Assembly (NCBI GenBank): GCA_964011675.1
Contig: CAXGPR010000085.1
Coordinates: 1 to 14,448 of the forward strand
Length of the DNA stretch: 14,448 bases
DNA from: GCA-2693325 sp964011675
GTDB taxonomy: Bacteria; Latescibacterota; UBA2968; UBA8231
Direction: 5' to 3'
In this document: piece by piece, positions 7,238-14,448 of the stretch
How positions within the stretch are numbered: the first letter of the stretch is position 1
Layout: every line of letters starts with the position of its first letter
Program-made: the position numbers and the translations under genes
The notes under the pieces: generated by a model
What the model saw: only the letters and a program-made list of their open reading frames with translations
Database searches by the model: none
What the model was told of the DNA's origin: nothing

Positions 7238-8280
7238 AAGAGATCCAACTGGGAGTCAGCGGCAGATCGAGGCACTTCAATGCCAAGATGCTGGTATGAA
7301 CGGGGCATAACAACGCGCCCTCGCGGCGTTCTTTTGACGAAACCCTCTTTGATTAAATAGGGTTCTACCACCTCTTCAAGAGTCTCTTCCTCCTCCCCAA
7401 CTACCGCAGCTAAATTACTCAATCCAACCGGTCCTCCGTTAAACTTCTCTATTATGGCGCGCAACAAACTAAGGTCCATCTCATCTAGACCGACCTGATC
7501 TACGTTGTGCACGCTCAGCGCCTCTTCTACGACTTCGGCGTTAACAACTCCCGTGCCTTCAACTTGGGCATAATCCCGAGCGCGGCGCAGCCAACGCTTG
7601 GCAATACGAGCCGTACCGCGCGAGCGCCGCGCAACTTCTAACGCGCCCTCTTCTTCTAAGGAGAAGCCCAACAAACGGGCATCTCGACTAACGATCTGCG
7701 CAAGCTCTTCAACCGCATAATAATCCAAATGTGCTGAGATACCGAAGCGCGCACGCATCGGAGAAGTAAGTAATCCTTGTCGCGTCGTAGCACCAATTAG
7801 GGTAAAGGGTTCGAGTGGCACGCTAACAGATCGAGCTGCGGGTCCCTGATCAATCATGATGTCGATTTTATAATCTTCCATCGCCGAATACAGATATTCT
7901 TCCACGATGCGATTGACGCGATGCACCTCATCTATGAAGAGTACGTCTCTCGATCCTAGAGCTGTCAGTATTCCTGCTAGGTCCGTCGGGCGGTCGAGTA
8001 AAGGTCCTGACGTTTCGTGAATATCCACATCAAGCTCGCGCGCAACAACGTGGGCAAGCGTCGTTTTGCCCAAACCAGGCGGACCGTGTAGTAATACGTG
8101 ATCCATTGCTTCGGAACGTTGTTTCGCTGCTTCTATAGCTATTCTCAGCTGCTTTTTAGTCTTTTCCTGACCCAACATCTCTTGTAAAGAAGTGGGACGG
8201 AGAGTCGTATCAAATTCCCGGTCTTCATCGTCTGATTCGGGATCAATGGGGCGATCTACCATGGGCTTGTGCGCTTTCAA
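7234..8280 (-). CDS. ruvB: Holliday junction branch-migration helicase RuvB
   Basis: RuvB is the hexameric AAA+ motor that drives branch migration of Holliday junctions loaded by RuvA. In this 348-residue product, RPTSLQEMLGQE (28-39) opens the ATPase domain. Walker A is GPPGLGKT (66-73), Walker B is VLFIDEVH (113-120) and sensor I is GATTRQGLLTSPMRARFG (163-180), with the arginine-finger region at its end. SRGTARIAKRWLRRARDYA is the sensor II stretch, where most relatives have SRGTPRIANRLLRR. The winged-helix end contains GPVGLSNLAAVVGEEEETLEEVVEPYLI. The TTG at 8280 overlaps the ruvA stop (TTGA). An AAGGAG lies only 2 nt before this TTG and about 20 nt before an in-frame ATG at 8262, so neither start is ideally spaced. 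An in-frame stop lies just upstream, so no longer form exists. Confidence 0.97.
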   Translation of the reverse strand: MKAHKPMVDRPIDPESDDEDREFDTTLRPTSLQEMLGQEKTKKQLRIAIEAAKQRSEAMDHVLLHGPPGLGKTTLAHVVARELDVDIHETSGPLLDRPTDLAGILTALGSRDVLFIDEVHRVNRIVEEYLYSAMEDYKIDIMIDQGPAARSVSVPLEPFTLIGATTRQGLLTSPMRARFGISAHLDYYAVEELAQIVSRDARLLGFSLEEEGALEVARRSRGTARIAKRWLRRARDYAQVEGTGVVNAEVVEEALSVHNVDQVGLDEMDLSLLRAIIEKFNGGPVGLSNLAAVVGEEEETLEEVVEPYLIKEGFVKRTPRGRVVMPRSYQHLGIEVPRSAADSQLDLL

Positions 8281-8870
8281 CGCTCCTTAAGAGCAAGTTT
8301 AATCAATTGCTGGACGGTTAGATCGCTGCCGTTGCGCTCTATCGCTTTGCGGACAGTTTGGCGCGCTTCGGACGACGTCATGCCTAAAGCCATTAGCGCC
8401 ATAGCGGCTTCCTCACTGATATCCGAACCCGTTTCGTCTTGTCTTTTACCTTCGGAAACATCAGCACTCAGACTAACCTTGTCTCTCAGATCGAGCACCA
8501 GGCGCTCCGCCGTGCGTTTGCCGATACCCTTTATACCGGTTAGTTCGCTTACGCGCTCGTGGACTATAGCCTCCTGTAAATCGCGCAGCGTCATACCGGA
8601 CAAAATGGTCAGCGCTAGACTTGGACCAATGCCTGAAACGCCTATCAGCATCTCAAAGACCTCTCGCTCTCCTTCATCGACAAACGCAAATAGTTCCATA
8701 CGATCTTCACGCACATGCATGTGCGTGAAAAGCAGGACTTCCTCACCTAGAACGGGAAGTTGGTCATATGTGACCAATGAAATTGACATACCATAGCCGA
8801 CACCACCAACGTCAATGACGGCTTGCATAGGTGCCTTGTAGGCGATTTTACCGCGTAGATAAGAGATCAT
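8277..8870 (-). CDS. ruvA: Holliday junction DNA helicase subunit RuvA
   Basis: RuvA tetramers bind the four-way junction and recruit RuvB. The 197-residue protein has the OB-fold N-terminal domain (MISYLRGKIA to about residue 62). It includes REDRMELFAF, whose Glu55 and Asp56 match the acidic pin of the family. Two helix-hairpin-helix motifs follow, FEMLIGVSGIGPSLALTIL (72-90) and LTGIKGIGKRTAERLVLDLR (110-129). The flexible linker runs about 132-152, and the C-terminal RuvB-binding three-helix domain begins EEAAMALMALGM. The ATG at 8870 has no recognisable Shine-Dalgarno (the 10 nt upstream are TCTTTCAAAT). It sits 26 nt after the ruvC stop and overlaps ruvB by 4 nt. Confidence 0.97.
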   Translation of the reverse strand: MISYLRGKIAYKAPMQAVIDVGGVGYGMSISLVTYDQLPVLGEEVLLFTHMHVREDRMELFAFVDEGEREVFEMLIGVSGIGPSLALTILSGMTLRDLQEAIVHERVSELTGIKGIGKRTAERLVLDLRDKVSLSADVSEGKRQDETGSDISEEAAMALMALGMTSSEARQTVRKAIERNGSDLTVQQLIKLALKER

Positions 8871-8896
8871 ATTTGAAAGAGTTAACAGTGATTAAA

Positions 8897-9439
8897 CTAG
8901 CGCCGCACCACGCGCTTTAAAAGAGCCTCTACATCGGGACGCCGCTGTTGTTGCATGCCCGACAGAGCAATTTCGGGCCGACGTAAATGACAAAGAGCTA
9001 TGGCCAGAGCATCGGAAGCATCGAGCGGCGTCGGTAATGCCTTTAAACCCAACAGTCGAGCTACCATAAACTGAACTCTTTCTTTGGTTGCCCTGCCATT
9101 ACCCGCTACCGACTTTTTTACTGAAGCTGGCGTGTAGTGCTCAATAGGCAAATCGGATTGCCTCAATGCCAACAATAGAACACCGCGGGCCTGCCCCAAT
9201 TTTGCTGCCGCATCGGCATCTTTACCGAAGAAAGTACTTTCAATCGCAGCTTCGTCCGGTTTCACCTCGCGCAAGATATCTCGTATTTGATCGTAAATAA
9301 AGACCAAGCGATCTTCAAAAGCGAGCCCTTTCCGAGGACGGATACAGCCGCAGTCTATGAACCGGCACTCTCGCTTGCCGTATTCGATAATGCCATACCC
9401 CGTGCTAGTGCTACTCGGGTCAATACCTATGACAATCAA
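8897..9439 (-). CDS. ruvC: Crossover junction endodeoxyribonuclease RuvC
   Basis: RuvC is the dimeric RNase H-fold nuclease that nicks Holliday junctions symmetrically to resolve them. The 180-residue product keeps the full acidic catalytic set: D7 in GIDPSSTSTGYG, E67 in AAIESTFFGKDA, and D140 and D143 in LDASDALAIALCH. The TPASVKKSVAGNGRATKEQ-like region (here TPASVKKSVAGNGRATKER, 103-121) is also intact. The start is TTG at 9439, because no ATG is available and the first residues match the family start. GGATAGG lies 4-5 nt upstream. The frame is the same as that of yebC, whose TAG stop lies 27 nt before the TTG. No key residue is missing. Confidence 0.96.
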   Translation of the reverse strand: MIVIGIDPSSTSTGYGIIEYGKRECRFIDCGCIRPRKGLAFEDRLVFIYDQIRDILREVKPDEAAIESTFFGKDADAAAKLGQARGVLLLALRQSDLPIEHYTPASVKKSVAGNGRATKERVQFMVARLLGLKALPTPLDASDALAIALCHLRRPEIALSGMQQQRRPDVEALLKRVVRR

Positions 9440-9466
9440 AATGCCTATCCAGTTTCGCGATCGCGT

Positions 9467-10231
9467 CTACGATTCCTGGGCCATTAATTGCTGCAATGCA
9501 TCCTCTTGGAGGTCAAAATTAGAATATACCTTTTGAACATCATCTAAATCCTCCAATGCCTCGAGTAAACGGATGATTTTCTGCGCTTGGTCTTCTTGGA
9601 CCTCGAGCATGTTTTCACTCTTGGGCATCCAAGCCAATGACGCTTGACCAAACTCAATTCCGCCATCCTCTAAGGCTTTCTTCACCGCTTCAAAGTCACC
9701 CACAGGTGCTACCACTTCATACACCTCGTCCCCATCCTGAATATCCTCGGCGCCAACGTCCATCACAGCGATCATAAGATCATCTTCGGGAATGTTATCT
9801 TTAGCTACTTCGAGGACTGCCTTCTGCTCAAACATCCAAGCAACAGAACCACTCTCACCGAGATTACCATTCAGTTTGGTGAATGCATGCCGTACTTCCG
9901 AAACTGTCCGGTTCCTATTATCCGTCAGCGTCTCTACAATGATAGCTACCCCTCCCGGACCATACCCTTCAAAAAGGCCCTCTTCGTAAACGGTTCCTTC
10001 TTCTTCACCTGTACCCCGTTTTATTGCTCGCTCTATTGTTGAAAGAGGCATATTAGCCGCCTTGGCATTTTGCACAGCGGAACGCAAACGCACATTCGCG
10101 TTTTCATCGCCTCCCCCATCTCGTGCTGCGACCGTTACTTCACGAATAATCTTTGTAAATATTTTTCCGCGCTTAGCATCATTCGCGCCTTTTTTACGCT
10201 TAATAGTACTCCATTTGGAGTGACCCGACAT
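9467..10231 (-). CDS. yebC: YebC/TACO1-family translation or regulatory protein
   Basis: YebC-family proteins were first described as transcriptional regulators. Related members (mitochondrial TACO1 and bacterial YebC types) are linked to translation of difficult proline-containing stretches. Which role applies here is not readable from the sequence. The 254-residue protein starts MSGHSKWSTIKRKKGANDAKRGKIF, the hallmark N-terminus, and continues ANMPLSTIERAIKRGTG and YEGYGPGGVAIIVE-like EGLFEGYGPGGVAIIVETLTDNRNR. Two further alpha/beta domains carry acidic loops. The ATG at 10231 has GAGGAG 6 nt upstream (10238-10243). A longer form from 10249 would add MCEELP by reading through the ribosome binding site and is rejected. 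Adjacency to ruvC is a widely conserved arrangement. Confidence 0.96.
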   Translation of the reverse strand: MSGHSKWSTIKRKKGANDAKRGKIFTKIIREVTVAARDGGGDENANVRLRSAVQNAKAANMPLSTIERAIKRGTGEEEGTVYEEGLFEGYGPGGVAIIVETLTDNRNRTVSEVRHAFTKLNGNLGESGSVAWMFEQKAVLEVAKDNIPEDDLMIAVMDVGAEDIQDGDEVYEVVAPVGDFEAVKKALEDGGIEFGQASLAWMPKSENMLEVQEDQAQKIIRLLEALEDLDDVQKVYSNFDLQEDALQQLMAQES

Positions 10232-10403
10232 AGGAAGCTCCTCACACAATTAAACGGTTATTCACATAAAATTCTCAACCAAAGAAAGGCTAAACCAATA
10301 GAAAAATCAAATAGCTACGCAATTTGTATTTACTTCATTTCGCACGCCTTAACCGATTTATAACCGTGAAGATTATTGACCTACGAAACCTTTAAATGAC
10401 CAA
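10232..10403 (-). other. AT-rich gap between rrn terminator and yebC
   Basis: These 172 nt carry the yebC ribosome binding site (GAGGAG, 10238-10243) and presumably the promoter of the yebC-ruv cluster, because the rrn terminator lies directly upstream. The best -35/-10 pair I see is TTGAGA (10273-10278), an 18-nt spacer and TTTAAT (10249-10254). It would leave almost no leader before the ribosome binding site, so I hold it at low confidence. A TATAAA near 10357-10362 lacks a matching -35. No small gene with a credible start is visible. Confidence 0.4.
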
Positions 10404-10439
10404 TAAAAAACCGCCTATCCAATTTTTTGGATAGGCGGT
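10404..10439 (-). terminator. Rho-independent terminator of the rRNA operon
   Basis: On the minus strand a perfect 13-bp stem (ACCGCCTATCCAA with TTGGATAGGCGGT) is closed by the 4-nt loop AAAA and followed by an uninterrupted run of T. The arms are 10427-10439 and 10410-10422. It starts about 10 nt after the 5S gene. The U-tract exists only for minus-strand transcription, so it ends the 16S-tRNA-23S-5S transcript and insulates yebC from it. Confidence 0.95.
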
Positions 10440-10448
10440 CAAAAATAA

Positions 10449-10564
10449 TCCGGCAACGTCCTACTCTCCCACCGGGTGACCCCAGCAGTACCATCGGCGC
10501 AGGAGGGCTTAACGGCTCTGTTCGGAATGGGAAGAGGTGTGACCCCTCCGCTATAGTCACCGGA
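10449..10564 (-). rRNA. rrf: 5S ribosomal RNA
   Basis: This is a 116-nt 5S gene in the usual last place of the operon. It carries the conserved loop segments CACCTCTTCCCATTCCGAAC and GATGGTACTGC, and a TGGGAGAGTAGG segment near the 3' end. Its ends pair (TCCGGTGAC with GTTGCCGGA), which sets the boundaries to within a base or two. It is separated from the 23S 3' end by about 80 nt. Confidence 0.95.
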
Positions 10565-10580
10565 AAAATTCTGTAAAGTT

Positions 10581-10645
10581 CTTTAACAACCGAATACAGT
10601 TCACACCAAGTGATACGCCAACTTGAGAATTGAAATGCAATAAAA

Positions 10646-10654
<9 letters not shown>
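10581..10654 (-). repeat. Right-hand strand of the pre-23S processing stem (23S-5S spacer)
   Basis: The spacer after the 23S gene is complementary to the spacer before it. The 10581-10607 block pairs with 13759-13785 over 27 bp with two G-U pairs. Closer to the gene, 10608-10617 pairs with 13700-13709 (one G-U), 10630-10641 with 13675-13687 (one bulge), and 10646-10654 with 13659-13667, which is the terminal helix of 23S itself. This is the expected architecture for RNase III cleavage of precursor 23S, seen here directly by complementarity. Confidence 0.85.
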
Positions 10655-13658
<3,004 letters not shown>

Positions 13659-13667
<9 letters not shown>

Positions 13668-13785
13668 AAAATCTATTGCTATTTCAACACTTGAGATATC
13701 GCATCACTTAGGTTCGCAAGTTACAAATGGTGAACCATCTATAACCAACAAAACTTGTGGTGTGAACTGTATTCGATTGTCAAAG
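13659..13785 (-). repeat. Left-hand strand of the pre-23S processing stem (tRNA-23S spacer)
   Basis: This is the partner of 10581-10654. On the minus strand the sequence between tRNA-Ile and 23S contains the 27-nt distal arm (13759-13785), then an unpaired stretch (about 13710-13758) with no matching partner, then the three shorter arms next to the 23S 5' end. About 130 nt separate the tRNA from 23S. No second tRNA gene is present in this stretch. Confidence 0.8.
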
Positions 13786-13789
13786 ACCA
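13774..13789 (-). promoter_or_regulatory. boxA-like antitermination element upstream of 23S
   Basis: The minus strand reads TGGTCTTTGACAATCG, close to the bacterial rrn boxA core GCTCTTTAACAA, and lies 10 nt after the tRNA-Ile CCA end. Spacer copies of boxA bind NusB-S10 and keep RNA polymerase in the antiterminated state through 23S. Most of this element is also part of the distal processing stem, paired with 10581-10592. Function is inferred from sequence and position. Confidence 0.6.
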
Positions 13790-13798
13790 AATGCCTGA

Positions 13799-13875
<77 letters not shown>

Positions 13876-13901
13876 TTGAAAATCAAATAACGCGCACAGA
13901 G

Positions 13902-13953
13902 CCTAGGCCAAAAGAGCATTGACCTAGGTAGATGTTGTCGAGGTAAAACCTCG
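13902..13953 (-). other. Two hairpins in the 16S to tRNA spacer
   Basis: The 91-nt spacer holds CGAGG/CCTCG with a 5-nt loop (13939-13953). Next comes a 10-bp hairpin, CCTAGGTCAA with TTGGCCTAGG (arms 13919-13928 and 13902-13911, one G-U, 7-nt loop). Neither is followed by a U-tract, so they are probably processing or folding elements rather than terminators. Processing use is inference from location. Confidence 0.5.
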
Positions 13954-13958
13954 AAAAT

Positions 13959-14448
<490 letters not shown>

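Noticed and set aside
8269..8796. A 175-residue plus-strand frame opposite ruvA
   Set aside because: It is Ser/Arg-rich and low in motif content. The minus strand encodes a complete RuvA with both helix-hairpin-helix motifs.
9440..9469. Possible YebC-RuvC fusion by stop read-through
   Set aside because: The yebC TAG is in frame with ruvC 27 nt later, but there is no context for recoding and both proteins have normal family ends.
10232..10249. Six extra N-terminal residues on YebC
   Set aside because: They would be encoded by the ribosome binding site itself; the conserved family start is MSGHSKW at 10231.

Overview
The window is a run of housekeeping genes, all on the minus strand, from a Gram-negative bacterium of mid GC content. 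A 657-residue signal-peptide-bearing beta-barrel protein implies an outer membrane. I could not fix the phylum by eye. The 3' part of the 16S rRNA (13967-14448) and the complete 23S would place it. A lineage near the FCB group, such as Latescibacterota, is only a guess.

Read in transcription order (right to left), the window starts with the 3' third of a 16S gene, a spacer holding one tRNA-Ile(GAU), a complete 23S gene, a 5S gene and a strong intrinsic terminator (10404-10439). The 23S flanks pair over a long distance as a precursor-processing stem, and a boxA-like antitermination element lies inside that stem. An AT-rich gap of about 170 bp follows.

Next is a compact recombination and translation-quality cluster: yebC, ruvC, ruvA, ruvB, tsaB, rimI. 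The ruvA/ruvB and ruvB/tsaB junctions are 4-nt overlaps. YebC acts on translation or as a regulator. RuvC, RuvA and RuvB form the Holliday-junction resolvasome. TsaB supports t6A tRNA modification, and RimI acetylates ribosomal protein S18. A sigma70-like promoter (6057-6085) then starts a second unit. It begins with an ATPase subunit of a CUT1 sugar ABC importer that has no permease beside it. It continues with holB (DNA polymerase III delta'), rsmA (16S dimethyltransferase), the uncharacterised outer-membrane barrel, and ilvE (branched-chain aminotransferase, cut by the left edge). The junctions from holB through rsmA to the barrel are 1-nt spacings or overlaps, so those three are probably translationally coupled.

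I saw no insertion sequence, phage gene, CRISPR array, toxin-antitoxin pair or obviously transferred segment. The least explained element is the barrel protein coupled to rsmA. The more unusual structural features are the extended pre-23S stem that covers boxA, and a nested hairpin enclosing the TTG start of holB.
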